From assembly GCA_947627925.1 (NCBI GenBank), contig CANQXW010000008.1, positions 1 to 40,385 of the forward strand: a stretch of 40,385 bases of DNA, read 5' to 3'. Below, piece after piece: positions 1 through 7,959 of this stretch (positions are counted from its first letter, which is position 1; every line of letters begins with the position of its first letter). The DNA is from an uncultured Bacilli bacterium. Lineage in GTDB: Bacteria > Bacillota_I > Bacilli_A > RF39 > UBA660. The position numbers and the translations under genes are program-made. Under the pieces are notes generated by a model. The model saw only the letters and a list, made by a program, of their open reading frames with translations. It had not been told where the DNA came from and did not search any database.

Positions 1-5
1 ATTTA

Positions 6-48
6 AAAATCTCTCAATTCCTTATAAACAAAGGGTTTGGGAGATTTT
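6..48 (+). terminator. Hairpin, probable terminator of an upstream gene
   Basis: Two 12-base arms (6-17 and 37-48) pair with one G-T wobble around an 18-base loop and end in a short T run. The gene it would serve lies outside the window. The hairpin is nearly symmetric, so direction is inferred from the following + strand gene. Confidence 0.5.
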
Positions 49-125
49 ACTCTTTCAAAACTGATAAATTCAAGATTTTAGGTATTTTTAAAAGTTTTTT
101 CGCATATTCTTTAGGGGTGAATATT

Positions 126-704
126 ATGCAAAAATTCTTTCAAAAAAATAAAAAGTATTTATTATTTGTTTTCGTAGTCCTTATTATTGGTCTTATTACA
201 GGTATTCTTTTCTTTTTAGTGCAAAATAGTACCGTTAAAACTGAAATTATAAATAGTCTTTCTAATACTAACAATTATCATTATAACGCCATCATGAAAG
301 ATTTAATTATTTGCTCCATTTTACTGGTTTTAAGTTTTTTTGTAATTGGTATTCCCATCAGTGTTTTTTATCTTTTTTACGAAGGATTATCTTTAGGTTT
401 TATGTTAATTACCTTTTTAATGACTTATTCTTTTAAGGGTTTAATTTATATGCTTATATATATTTTTTTAAATAAACTAATTCCTTTAATTTTAATGATT
501 TTCTTTATTCAAAAACTTATTAATATAGGGCGTTTGGTTATTGGTTTTATCATTTATCGGAAGGATAATTATATTAAAGAAAAAATAATTTTAAATTTTA
601 AAAATGCTTTATATATTTTAATCTTTATTCTAATTTATAATGTTATTAGTTATTTTGTATCTCCTCTTATTTTCCAAAATTTAACCTTTTTACTTGAATT
701 CTAA
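126..704 (+). CDS. spoIIM: SpoIIM-like integral membrane protein
   Basis: This is a small polytopic membrane protein of 192 residues. It has an N-terminal transmembrane segment (about 12-35), an extracytoplasmic loop and roughly four further hydrophobic helices, including a VIGIPISVFYLFYEG...GFML stretch typical of the SpoIIM family (stage II sporulation protein M). SpoIIM forms the DMP complex with SpoIID and SpoIIP, which remodels peptidoglycan during engulfment. A GTG nine bases upstream is in frame, but AGGGGTGA at 113-120 sits five bases before the ATG at 126, which fixes the start. A single gene with its own terminator follows the window-start hairpin. A CATATTCT at 103-110 could be a sigma-E-like -10, but no clear -35 is seen. 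Family assignment rests on topology and motif memory, so a general DUF95/SpoIIM-family transporter-like protein remains possible. Confidence 0.6.
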   Translation: MQKFFQKNKKYLLFVFVVLIIGLITGILFFLVQNSTVKTEIINSLSNTNNYHYNAIMKDLIICSILLVLSFFVIGIPISVFYLFYEGLSLGFMLITFLMTYSFKGLIYMLIYIFLNKLIPLILMIFFIQKLINIGRLVIGFIIYRKDNYIKEKIILNFKNALYILIFILIYNVISYFVSPLIFQNLTFLLEF

Positions 705-730
705 AATCCGAATTTATCATTCGGTTTTTT
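704..730 (+). terminator. Rho-independent terminator of spoIIM-like gene
   Basis: A CCGAAT/ATTCGG stem (708-713 with 719-724) with a 5-base loop is followed by six T. It begins directly after the stop codon. Confidence 0.75.
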
Positions 731-770
731 GGTGAATAAAAAGATTATTTGGTTTTTTTCTTGGGAGTTA

Positions 771-799
771 TTGAAAAAAAGCCCTCATTTTGGTAGAAT
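771..799 (+). promoter_or_regulatory. Sigma-A promoter of the ireB operon
   Basis: TTGAAA (771-776), a 17-base spacer and TAGAAT (794-799) lie just upstream of the ireB ribosome binding site. It would drive ireB-ruvX-yrzB-mltG-trmR-U32 genes, which are packed with overlaps or very short gaps. Confidence 0.75.
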
Positions 800-819
800 T
801 AATTAATGAGAGGTTAAAT

Positions 820-1062
820 ATGGATAAGACTAGTATATTTAATGTTGCGGCATTAAGACAAGAAATGATTTTAATAACGATTAATGAAGTTATAGACTCT
901 TTAGAGAAAAAAGGATATAAAGCCGAAAACCAATTAGTAGGTTATTTATTAACGGGTGATCTTGCTTATATATCTAATTTTGAAGGAGCTAGAGATAAAA
1001 TGAAAGATTTAAAAAGAGAAGAAGTGCTCCTTGCTTTAATTAATTCTTACGAAGGAAAATAA
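820..1062 (+). CDS. ireB: IreB family regulatory phosphoprotein
   Basis: This 80-residue protein belongs to the IreB/YrzL (DUF965) family. In enterococci IreB is the substrate of the PASTA kinase IreK and damps intrinsic cephalosporin resistance. The conserved core is visible: EKKGYKAENQLVGYLLTGD followed by A-Y-I and a terminal helix. An upstream in-frame TTG at 790 is rejected because GAGAGG at 809-814 sits just before the ATG at 820 and the promoter -10 lies at 794-799. Thr4 near the N-terminus could be a kinase target by analogy with E. faecalis IreB, which is inference. First gene of the ireB-ruvX-yrzB-mltG block, the same order as B. subtilis yrzL-yrrK-yrzB-yrrL. Confidence 0.88.
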   Translation: MDKTSIFNVAALRQEMILITINEVIDSLEKKGYKAENQLVGYLLTGDLAYISNFEGARDKMKDLKREEVLLALINSYEGK

Positions 1063-1063
1063 G

Positions 1064-1489
1064 ATGCGAATTTTAGGCTTGGATTTAGGAACTAAAACCC
1101 TTGGCGTTAGCATAACTGATAAAATGGGTATTTTAGTAAGTCCTTTAAAAGTTATTAGATTTCCTTTTGAAGATTATGATAAAGCCTTAGAAGAGGTTAA
1201 ACAAATAATTTCTGAATATAATATATCTTTAGTGGTCTTGGGGCTTCCTAAAAATATGGATGGTAGTATTGGCTTTGCAGGTATGAGGAGTTTAAATTTT
1301 CAAAAGATGTTAGAAAGTTTAAATTTAAAAGTTGAATTAGTTGATGAAAGGCTAACAACTAAGGAAGCCGAAAATTTAGTGCATGAGGCGGGAGATAATA
1401 TTAAATCTAGTAAAAAACGTCTTGATAGTGTAGCCGCTTGTGTTATATTAGAAAGTTATTTAAGGAGTAAAAATGATTTTAGAAAATAA
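1064..1489 (+). CDS. ruvX: Putative Holliday junction resolvase RuvX/YqgF
   Basis: The 141-residue protein has the RNase H-like fold of the RuvX/YqgF family, which acts on recombination intermediates and, in some bacteria, on 16S rRNA 5' maturation. The first acidic strand MRILGLDLGTKTLGVS (Asp7), the VLGLPKNMDGS motif, the VDERLTT motif and the C-terminal RLDSVAACVILESYL with its Asp are all present, so the catalytic acid set looks complete. The start ATG follows the ireB stop by one base, and a GAAGGA inside the ireB end serves as ribosome binding site. Length is normal for the family. Confidence 0.93.
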   Translation: MRILGLDLGTKTLGVSITDKMGILVSPLKVIRFPFEDYDKALEEVKQIISEYNISLVVLGLPKNMDGSIGFAGMRSLNFQKMLESLNLKVELVDERLTTKEAENLVHEAGDNIKSSKKRLDSVAACVILESYLRSKNDFRK

Positions 1490-1682
1490 GAAACATAATC
1501 GCAAATCTGTAAAACTACTTTATAAATTAAATATTAATGAAGAAGAATATTTAGTTTATGAAGATCCCGATACCATGAATGTTTATGCGGGCTTATATAA
1601 AGATGAAAGTCTCCATAAATTAGAAGAAAGAGATTTATTTTTAATTGAGGAGTTAACTAAAAGAATAGAAGGTAGTGAATAA
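1473..1682 (+). CDS. yrzB: DUF1292 (YrzB-like) small protein
   Basis: This is a 69-residue protein of unknown function. It has a central beta-rich segment (about 14-46, with EEYLVYEDPDT and VYAGLY) and a C-terminal helix. Composition and position, between ruvX and mltG, match YrzB of the DUF1292 family, but the sequence is divergent and the family call leans on synteny. Its ATG lies 17 bases inside the ruvX end, preceded by AAGGAG, and its stop overlaps the mltG start (TAATG), so translation is probably coupled. Confidence 0.65.
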   Translation: MILENKKHNRKSVKLLYKLNINEEEYLVYEDPDTMNVYAGLYKDESLHKLEERDLFLIEELTKRIEGSE

Positions 1683-2713
1683 TGAAAAAGAAAATAATAA
1701 TTGTCGTAATTGCTTTACTCGCAGTCATTGTTTTAATGGTTGGAATGTATTTTTATGGTTTAACTAGTGTTACTAAAAATTCTGAAAAAGTTACTTTTAA
1801 TATTGAAAAAGGAACGAGTACCAAAGAAGTAATTAATGATTTATATGAAGCTAAATTAATTAGAAGTAAAATATCTTCTTTAATTTATGTTAAGTTACAT
1901 AAAAATATTTTAATTCAAGCAGGAAGTTATGAATTAGATCGTAAATATAGTACCGATGAATTATTTGATGTTTTAAGTAAGGGCAAAGTCATTGATGATT
2001 CTATTAGTATAACTTTTGTGGAAGGAAAAAGAGTCGTTGATTATGTTAAACAAATCGCCACAAAATTTAATTATAGTGAAGAAGAAATATTAAGTGTTTT
2101 TAAAGACCAAGATTATTTAAAAGAATTAATTAATGAATATAGCTTTTTAGATGAAAGTATTTTAAATAAAGATCTTTATTATAGCTTGGAAGGGTATTTA
2201 TTTCCTGATACTTATTCTTTTAATAAAGAAGCCACGATTAAAGAAATCCTTGCGAAAATGCTTGCAAAAACTAAGGAAGTGTTAGATAATTATAGTACTT
2301 CTATTAAGGAGTCAGGTTTTACTAATCATGAAATATTAACGATGGCTAGTATTATTGAAAATGAAACGATGGCTAAAGAAGATAGAAGTATTGTTAGTGA
2401 AGTAATTCGCAAAAGACTTAATCTTAAAATGAGTTTAGGCATGGATGTTACGGCTTATTATGGGGCAAGAAAAGCCTTATCAGAAACTTTAACAACGGCG
2501 GACCTAAATGCGGTAAATGCATATAATACTAGAAATACAAATTTTTTAGGGTTGCCAGTAGGGCCAATTTGTAATCCAAGTGAGGATTCAATTAAAGCGG
2601 CCTTGAATCCTAGTGATGATGATTATGTATATTTTTATGCGGATAAAAATGGCAAATTACATTTTGCTAAGACAAATTCTGAATTTCAAGAACTCATAAG
2701 ATTATATAGTTAG
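1682..2713 (+). CDS. mltG: Endolytic transglycosylase MltG
   Basis: This membrane-anchored lytic transglycosylase cuts nascent glycan strands and is thought to terminate peptidoglycan polymerisation next to the divisome and elongasome. The 343-residue protein has an N-terminal membrane anchor (about 4-26), a LysM-like region (about 36-105) and a YceG catalytic domain. The motif LEGYLFPDTY (169-178) and the catalytic ASIIENET, with Glu226 as the expected catalytic acid, are present. The downstream GMDVTAYYG and LPVGPICNPS segments also match the family. Start by TAATG overlap with yrzB and a GAAGGTAGTG ribosome binding site. It shows that this organism makes peptidoglycan, unlike true Mycoplasma. 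Confidence 0.95.
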   Translation: MKKKIIIVVIALLAVIVLMVGMYFYGLTSVTKNSEKVTFNIEKGTSTKEVINDLYEAKLIRSKISSLIYVKLHKNILIQAGSYELDRKYSTDELFDVLSKGKVIDDSISITFVEGKRVVDYVKQIATKFNYSEEEILSVFKDQDYLKELINEYSFLDESILNKDLYYSLEGYLFPDTYSFNKEATIKEILAKMLAKTKEVLDNYSTSIKESGFTNHEILTMASIIENETMAKEDRSIVSEVIRKRLNLKMSLGMDVTAYYGARKALSETLTTADLNAVNAYNTRNTNFLGLPVGPICNPSEDSIKAALNPSDDDYVYFYADKNGKLHFAKTNSEFQELIRLYS

Positions 2714-2721
2714 GTGGTATT

Positions 2722-3318
2722 ATGAAAGAAAAAATCCTGGAAATGGAAAATTATGCACAGGAGAATAATGTTCCAATTGTCGAGAAAAAAACTATTGCGT
2801 TTTTAATGAAATATATTAAAGAACATAATGTTAAAAACATTTTAGAGATAGGTTCAGCAATTGGTTATTCGGCTATTTTAATGGCTAGTACTAAAGAAGA
2901 TGTAATGGTTACAACTATTGAAAGAGATGAAACTAGATACATGGAATGCCTTAAAAATGTGAAAAAATGTGAGATGGATAAAAAAATTAATGTGGTTTTT
3001 CAAGATGCTTTAGAGGTTAATTTATCCGAAGAAATCCAATATGATTTAATTTTTATTGATGCAGCTAAAGCCCAAAATATTAAATTTTTTGAAAAGTATA
3101 AATATTTCTTAAAAGATACAGGAACTATTATAACTGATAATTTAAAATTCCATGGTTATGTTGGGAAAAGTAAAAATATTGAAAGTAAAAATTTAAAAAG
3201 TTTAGTTACCAAAATTGAAGATTATATTACTTATTTACAAGAAAATCCGGAATTTGATACCAAGTTTTATGATATTGGGGATGGTATTTCCGTAAGTGTT
3301 CGTAAAGATGAAAAATAA
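2722..3318 (+). CDS. trmR: tRNA 5-hydroxyuridine O-methyltransferase (YrrM/TrmR)
   Basis: This is a class I SAM-dependent O-methyltransferase of 198 residues. It shows the SAM-binding loop ILEIGSAIGYSAI (about 40-52), an acidic residue after the second strand (TIERDE) and the metal-binding-type IFIDAAKAQ and TDNLKFHG segments found in the COMT-like family. In B. subtilis the syntenic YrrM (TrmR) methylates 5-hydroxyuridine at position 34 of tRNA to give 5-methoxyuridine. The next two genes are U32 proteins homologous to those that make the hydroxyuridine, which supports the same pathway here. A ribosome binding site (AGGTGG) lies seven bases ahead of the ATG. Confidence 0.85.
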   Translation: MKEKILEMENYAQENNVPIVEKKTIAFLMKYIKEHNVKNILEIGSAIGYSAILMASTKEDVMVTTIERDETRYMECLKNVKKCEMDKKINVVFQDALEVNLSEEIQYDLIFIDAAKAQNIKFFEKYKYFLKDTGTIITDNLKFHGYVGKSKNIESKNLKSLVTKIEDYITYLQENPEFDTKFYDIGDGISVSVRKDEK

Positions 3319-4090
3319 AAATATATTAATTACAATTAATGATTTAAAAGATATTGAAGATTTAAAAGAATTAGGTATTGAAAATTATGTTTTTCCCTTA
3401 AAAGATTTTTGTGTTGGGATACCTAATACTTTTTTAATTTCTGAAATACCTTTAGATGTTCGTTCTCATAGTTATCTTTATTTAAATAGAGTTTTAGATA
3501 ATGCTGGTATTGATAATTTTAAATTATTGGAAAATATTGAAAGTTTCAAAGGAATTATTTTTGATGATTTAGGAATTATTCCGTTAGTAAAGGATTTAAA
3601 AATAGAGCATATTTTATATTTAAGTCATTTTAATACTAATAAAGAAAGTATTAAAATTTATTTAGAATATGTGGATTCAGTTATATTATCATCAGATATT
3701 ACTTATGAAGAAACTAAAGAAATAGTAACTTCTATCCCTAATGTTTCTTTATTTATTTTAGGCTATCCTATGGCCATGTATTCTAGAAGACTATTAATAG
3801 ATAATTATACTAAATTTCATCATTTAGAAAAAAAGAATCCTTTAGTAATTAAAAATAGTAGTCAAGAATTTTTAGTTTATGAAAATGAATATGGCACTTG
3901 TTTTTATCACATGCCAGTCTTTAATGGTTTATCTTTAAGAAATTTAGATTGTAAATATTATTTTATTTCTTCCGCCTTTCTAGATATTAAAGATGTTATT
4001 GCCATTTTAAATGGCGAAAGTAAAATGGAAACCGATGATGGATTTTTAAATAAAGAAACGATTTATAAATTAAAGGGGGAATCTAAATGA
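3308..4090 (+). CDS. U32-family partner protein (YrrN-like)
   Basis: A 260-residue protein occupies the place of B. subtilis yrrN, immediately before the larger U32 gene. Only weak resemblance to the U32 TIM-barrel family is visible: alternating strands and helices, with ITINDLKDIEDLKELGIENYVF at the N-terminus and LGYPMAMYSRR near residue 155, which resembles the U32 segment before the cysteine region. The cysteines of the metal site are not evident. It may act as the non-catalytic partner in 5-hydroxyuridine formation on tRNA, which is inference from gene order. The in-frame GTG at 3296 is less likely than the ATG at 3308. It overlaps trmR by 11 bases and the next gene by 4 (ATGA). Confidence 0.6.
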   Translation: MKNKNILITINDLKDIEDLKELGIENYVFPLKDFCVGIPNTFLISEIPLDVRSHSYLYLNRVLDNAGIDNFKLLENIESFKGIIFDDLGIIPLVKDLKIEHILYLSHFNTNKESIKIYLEYVDSVILSSDITYEETKEIVTSIPNVSLFILGYPMAMYSRRLLIDNYTKFHHLEKKNPLVIKNSSQEFLVYENEYGTCFYHMPVFNGLSLRNLDCKYYFISSAFLDIKDVIAILNGESKMETDDGFLNKETIYKLKGESK

Positions 4091-5268
4091 CTGAGTTATT
4101 AGCGCCCGCCGGAGATTTAGAGAGATTAAAAATTGCCCTTTTATATGGAGCGGATGCGGTTTATATTGGGGGAAAAGATTATAGTTTAAGAGCTAATGCC
4201 AAAAATTTTAGTGAGGATGATATTCAAGAAGCCACTACTTTTGCTCATAATTTGGGCAAAAAAGTTTATGTGGCGGTCAATATTGTTTTTCATGATAAAA
4301 ATTTAGAAGGTTTAGAAGAATACTTAAAATATTTAAAGGAAATTAGTGTTGATGCGGTCATTGTTAGTGATATTATTGGGGTTAAAATGGCGCATGAAAT
4401 TGGACTAGATATTATTTTATCTACCCAAGCTAGTACCCTAAATTATTCCGCGATTTCTTTTTGGCAAAGTTTAGGTGTCAAAAGATTTGTTTTAGGAAGA
4501 GAAGCTACGAGGGAAGATATTATTCGCATTAAAAAAGAAACTAATGCCAGTTTAGAGTGCTTTATTCATGGCGCGATGTGTACTTCTATAAGTGGCAAAT
4601 GTGTTTTATCTAATTATTTAACAGGAAGAGATTCCAACCGTGGCGGTTGTGCCCAAATTTGTCGGTGGGTTTTTGAAACTGATAATGTACCTTTTACTTT
4701 TATGAGTAAAGATTTAAATATGGTTTCATACCTTCAAGATATGATTAATATTGGTGTTGATTCTTTTAAAATTGAAGGAAGAATGCGGTCAGTTTATTAT
4801 ATTGCCACAGTTATTATGTGTTATCGGAAGATTATTGATAAAATTACCAATAATACTTTAACTGATCAAGATAAAAAATATTATGAATTAATTTTAGATC
4901 GGGTGGCCAATCGCGATTCGGTTCCGCAATTTTACCAAAAATTTCCAGGACCTAACGAAAGTTATTTTCAAGACCGCGAAGAAGTTAGCAATCAAGACTT
5001 TTTAGGAATAGTCTTGGATTATGATGAAAAGAGGAAGTTAGCCAAAATTGAAGAGCGAAATTATTTTAAAGTTGGCGATGTTGTTGAATTTATTGGTCCT
5101 AATATGGAAGAAATAACATATACTATAGAAAGCATAAAAGATGAAGAGGGTAATTTAATTGAAGTAGCAAGGCATCCTCAAATGGTAGTTTATTTAGATG
5201 TTCCTTTTAAGTTACCTTTATATGCGATGATGCGATTAAAAGTATTTGACAAAAATAAAGTTTTATAG
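4087..5268 (+). CDS. trhP: Peptidase U32 family tRNA hydroxylation protein (YrrO/TrhP)
   Basis: The 393-residue protein is a member of the U32 family. The N-terminal LLAPAGDLERLKIALLYGADAVYIGG is the classic opening of the barrel, and ECFIHGAMCTSISGKCVLS (157-175) is the U32 signature. Cys165, Cys172, Cys188 and Cys192 are candidates for the metal or iron-sulfur cluster site. E. coli TrhP and B. subtilis YrrN/YrrO are needed to hydroxylate U34 of tRNAs read by 5-methoxyuridine or its derivatives; the trmR gene two places upstream supplies the methylation step. Despite the name, proteolysis is not the expected role. Start overlaps the previous gene by ATGA. Its stop codon lies in the spacer of the greA promoter. 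Confidence 0.85.
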   Translation: MTELLAPAGDLERLKIALLYGADAVYIGGKDYSLRANAKNFSEDDIQEATTFAHNLGKKVYVAVNIVFHDKNLEGLEEYLKYLKEISVDAVIVSDIIGVKMAHEIGLDIILSTQASTLNYSAISFWQSLGVKRFVLGREATREDIIRIKKETNASLECFIHGAMCTSISGKCVLSNYLTGRDSNRGGCAQICRWVFETDNVPFTFMSKDLNMVSYLQDMINIGVDSFKIEGRMRSVYYIATVIMCYRKIIDKITNNTLTDQDKKYYELILDRVANRDSVPQFYQKFPGPNESYFQDREEVSNQDFLGIVLDYDEKRKLAKIEERNYFKVGDVVEFIGPNMEEITYTIESIKDEEGNLIEVARHPQMVVYLDVPFKLPLYAMMRLKVFDKNKVL

Positions 5269-5274
5269 TATTAT
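5246..5274 (+). promoter_or_regulatory. Strong sigma-A promoter of greA
   Basis: TTGACA (5246-5251), a 17-base spacer and TATTAT (5269-5274). It overlaps the 3' end of the U32 gene, so greA has its own promoter. Confidence 0.85.
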
Positions 5275-5306
5275 TTTGTAAGTCATAAAAAGGAGAGATT
5301 TTTAAA

Positions 5307-5777
5307 GTGAAAAAAGAAGATTTATTCGAGCTAACTGCTGAAGGCTATTTAGAGTTAGAGAATGAGTTAAACGAACTTAAAAATGTGAAAAGAAAAGAAG
5401 TAATTGTCGCTTTAAAAGAAGCTAGAGCTATGGGCGATTTATCAGAAAATGCTGATTATGATGCTGCCCGTAATGATCAAGCTCAAATTGAAGCTAGAAT
5501 AAAAGAATTAGAATACAAATTAGAACACAGTCAAATTGTGGACTCTAAGAAAAAAGGTGGAAGTATTGGTATTGGTTCCGTAGTTACTATTAAAGATGAA
5601 GATGGTGACGAAGAAGAATACAAAATTGTATCTTCTGTAGAATCTGACCCTTTCAATAATAAAATTTCGGTAGAAAGTCCAATTGGTATGGCTATTAAAG
5701 GTCATAAAAAAGGTGACAAGGTTTTAGTTGAAAGTCCCAATGGCGGATATAATATTACTATTTTAAATGTAGCCTAA
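5307..5777 (+). CDS. greA: Transcription elongation factor GreA
   Basis: GreA reaches into the secondary channel of RNA polymerase and stimulates cleavage of backtracked RNA. The 156-residue protein has the usual two parts: an N-terminal coiled coil (about 1-76) with the tip motif ARAMGDLSENADYD carrying the acidic residues, and a C-terminal FKBP-like domain (about 85-156) ending in the typical KGDKVLVESPNGGY. It starts with GTG at 5307 after AAAGGAGAG. B. subtilis has udk between the U32 gene and greA; udk is absent here. Confidence 0.97.
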   Translation: MKKEDLFELTAEGYLELENELNELKNVKRKEVIVALKEARAMGDLSENADYDAARNDQAQIEARIKELEYKLEHSQIVDSKKKGGSIGIGSVVTIKDEDGDEEEYKIVSSVESDPFNNKISVESPIGMAIKGHKKGDKVLVESPNGGYNITILNVA

Positions 5778-5794
5778 ATTTTTAGGCTTTTTTT
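5771..5794 (+). terminator. Rho-independent terminator of greA
   Basis: AGCCTA (5771-5776) pairs with TAGGCT (5783-5788) across an A/T loop and is followed by seven T. The hairpin includes the greA stop codon. Confidence 0.85.
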
Positions 5795-5795
5795 C

Positions 5796-5824
5796 TTGCC
5801 ATAATTGCTTTCTTAATTTATAAT
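5796..5824 (+). promoter_or_regulatory. Sigma-A promoter for the 5848 gene
   Basis: TTGCCA (5796-5801), a 17-base spacer and a perfect TATAAT (5819-5824), placed directly after the greA terminator. Confidence 0.8.
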
Positions 5825-5847
5825 AGAGTCTCGTTAGGAAAATTGTT

Positions 5848-7053
5848 ATGAGTGAAATTGGAAATTTAGAATTTACAAAATTTTATAATGGTAGAGAGAT
5901 AACCACCGAATTTTTAGATAGTTTAATTAATTTGCCCGATTATTATATTATTTATATTGAAAATATTGGGGAAACTGAAGATCAATATCTACAGAAAGTT
6001 AGAAAGTTGCTGGAAAAATTAATAAGTTTAGGAAAAAGTAATGAAGTAAAATTTTCTTTTTCTTCTTTCAGTTTAATGAATCAAAATTATATTAATAGCT
6101 TATTAATGGAATATCCTAATGTTACTTTAATTTATTCTAATTTTCGTGAGCGGTTTACATCGTCCGAATATTTAGATTTTTATCATGAATTAACTGAATT
6201 TTTAAGGCCGATTATCTTAAAAAATATTCAAGAAAAGTTAAGTCCATTAGAATTATTTACGTTAATATATAATAAAGTGATTAATTATCGGGAATATAAA
6301 AGTTATCCTGATGATTATCCCAAAGAATTAGACGTTATACAAAATCTTTTTTCTTCCCCTTATTTTGTTTGTCGTGATTTTGTTAAACTTTTAGTTTGTT
6401 CTCTTAGTTATATGGGAATACCCGCCTCTATGGTAACATTAGATATCGATAAATGGCAGCAAGAGAAATTAGTTCCATTACATCATGCTCGGGCTATAAT
6501 TAGATTAATTGACTCTAAGTATGGTTTAGATGGGTTCTACTTAAGTGATCCAACTTTTGATAAAGAAGAAAGATTTACTCATGCTTTAATGTCTTTTCGA
6601 GATACCACCATAGAAAAAGAATTTCAAAGATTAGATTTTCTCGATTTATTCTTTGATATTAAAAGTCGAGAAGAATTTGAATTAAAAATGCAATTCTTGT
6701 TTACGAAAGGCAAAACTCCAGTCAAGATTTTTTTCTTGTTTTTGAATAAAATAAAGCCTTTAGACTATAAATTTTATAATTATCTTTACAATAAATATGG
6801 TAATTATAATGCCTTTAGTTTTCCAGCTTTTGAATTTTGTGAAGATGCTTATACCTATTTAGTTTCGAGAACCAATCATGATATAGAAATGGATACAATT
6901 ATGGAAGCTTATATGATGGCCCAATTGGGTGAATCTTTAGATGAACAAGAAGTTAAAAAATTAGAAAGATTGAAAAAAGAAAATGCTTTGGCCAAATACC
7001 ACTTTTTTGGGAATTTTTGGCCATATGATATGGCTCATAAAAGAGTTAATTAA
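5848..7053 (+). CDS. Transglutaminase-like (papain-fold) protein of unknown role
   Basis: A 401-residue cytosolic protein without signal peptide. Residues about 170-240 look like a transglutaminase/protease core: FVCRDFVKLLVCSLSYMGIP puts Cys175 at the head of a helix, HHARAIIRL gives His212/His213 on a strand, and YLSDPTFD gives Asp234, the Cys-His-Asp order and spacing of the family. The N-terminal third (about 30-100) alternates strands and helices and is unrecognised, as is the C-terminal 160 residues. It probably forms a two-gene unit with the next gene, 11 bases downstream. Substrate unknown; peptide cleavage or crosslinking is inference. Confidence 0.55.
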   Translation: MSEIGNLEFTKFYNGREITTEFLDSLINLPDYYIIYIENIGETEDQYLQKVRKLLEKLISLGKSNEVKFSFSSFSLMNQNYINSLLMEYPNVTLIYSNFRERFTSSEYLDFYHELTEFLRPIILKNIQEKLSPLELFTLIYNKVINYREYKSYPDDYPKELDVIQNLFSSPYFVCRDFVKLLVCSLSYMGIPASMVTLDIDKWQQEKLVPLHHARAIIRLIDSKYGLDGFYLSDPTFDKEERFTHALMSFRDTTIEKEFQRLDFLDLFFDIKSREEFELKMQFLFTKGKTPVKIFFLFLNKIKPLDYKFYNYLYNKYGNYNAFSFPAFEFCEDAYTYLVSRTNHDIEMDTIMEAYMMAQLGESLDEQEVKKLERLKKENALAKYHFFGNFWPYDMAHKRVN

Positions 7054-7064
7054 AGGAGAGTAAT

Positions 7065-7898
7065 ATGGAAAAGAAAAATTTAGCTTGTGTTAGTATTCCA
7101 AGCCCCAAATTGAGATTATTTTTAAAAGAATGGTTAGGATATATTGTTGTAACCGAAGAAGAATTAAATAATATTATGACTAAAGTTTTAGATCAAGCCT
7201 TAGGTTCATCATCTTATGTTCTATCCAATCCTCAAATTCATTATTATGACGATTATCATATTATTGGTTTTTTAGTTAAAGATGAAAAAAATGATATAAC
7301 TTATCATTTAGAAGCCACGGTGTATGATGAAGAAGAGAACACTTTAAATGTAAAATGTGGCGAAAAACTTAAAGAGTATCATTTAAAAGAAGATTTTTAT
7401 TTGGCCCCGGTAATTTCGGAACGACAAAGATCTTTTTGCCAAATTGATTCCCATGTAAAAGGAAATTATTATGAAGTTTTGATTGAAGAAGATGATTGTA
7501 CAATTAAAATTGGCATTAATACTTTAAAGAAAGGACAAGTAAATCAATTAATTAATATTCAAGGTTTAGAAGATTCATTAAGGGGAGAATCCTTTTGGGG
7601 ATTATCTCTTAGTAGTATTATCGAAGATATTTTTTATAATAGTTTTGATGTTGAAAACTTTAAAAAATTAAGAATTACTCTTGCGGTTTGTAATAGCGAA
7701 GAAGAATTTAAGGCTGTTATTTATAATGGTATCATGGGTAATGTTAGTACGAAATCTGATAGTCAAAATTATCATTTTACTCAAAAAGAAGAAACGGCCG
7801 TACCATGGAATTTTTCTGATGTGGAATTTAAAGGAGTAGGAGAACAAATAAAGCCAGCGATGAAAGTATTAGCAAGAATTAAAAATAATAGCAAGTAA
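7065..7898 (+). CDS. Hypothetical protein, 277 residues
   Basis: No family recognised. The protein is soluble, acidic and mixed alpha/beta, with no signal peptide or membrane segment. Visible features are a conserved-looking opening CVSIPSPKLRLFLKEWLGY, a beta-rich middle (about 55-140, with repeated short charged strands) and an unusually Gly/Trp-rich segment GESFWGLSL near residue 170. A strong AAAGGAGAG lies six bases before the ATG. Position after the transglutaminase-like gene suggests that the two are co-transcribed and may act together. Confidence 0.6.
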   Translation: MEKKNLACVSIPSPKLRLFLKEWLGYIVVTEEELNNIMTKVLDQALGSSSYVLSNPQIHYYDDYHIIGFLVKDEKNDITYHLEATVYDEEENTLNVKCGEKLKEYHLKEDFYLAPVISERQRSFCQIDSHVKGNYYEVLIEEDDCTIKIGINTLKKGQVNQLINIQGLEDSLRGESFWGLSLSSIIEDIFYNSFDVENFKKLRITLAVCNSEEEFKAVIYNGIMGNVSTKSDSQNYHFTQKEETAVPWNFSDVEFKGVGEQIKPAMKVLARIKNNSK

Positions 7899-7908
7899 TT
7901 TCTTGCTA
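7889..7908 (+). terminator. Stem-loop after the 7065 gene
   Basis: TAGCAAG (7889-7895) and CTTGCTA (7902-7908) form a 7-bp stem over a 6-base loop spanning the stop codon. No T run follows, so it may be a weak terminator or RNA end. Its right arm doubles as the -35 of tig. Confidence 0.4.
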
Positions 7909-7931
7909 AATTAAAATATTCATAATATAAT
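7903..7931 (+). promoter_or_regulatory. Sigma-A promoter of tig
   Basis: TTGCTA (7903-7908), 17-base spacer, TATAAT (7926-7931). The ribosome binding site AAGAAGGGA follows at 7947-7955. Confidence 0.75.
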
Positions 7932-7959
7932 ATAGAAGTATTTGAAAGAAGGGATTATT

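Noticed and set aside
5520-5705. Minus-strand frame inside greA
   Set aside because: Lies wholly opposite a clear greA, has no ribosome binding site and codes for low-complexity Asn/Thr/Phe sequence.
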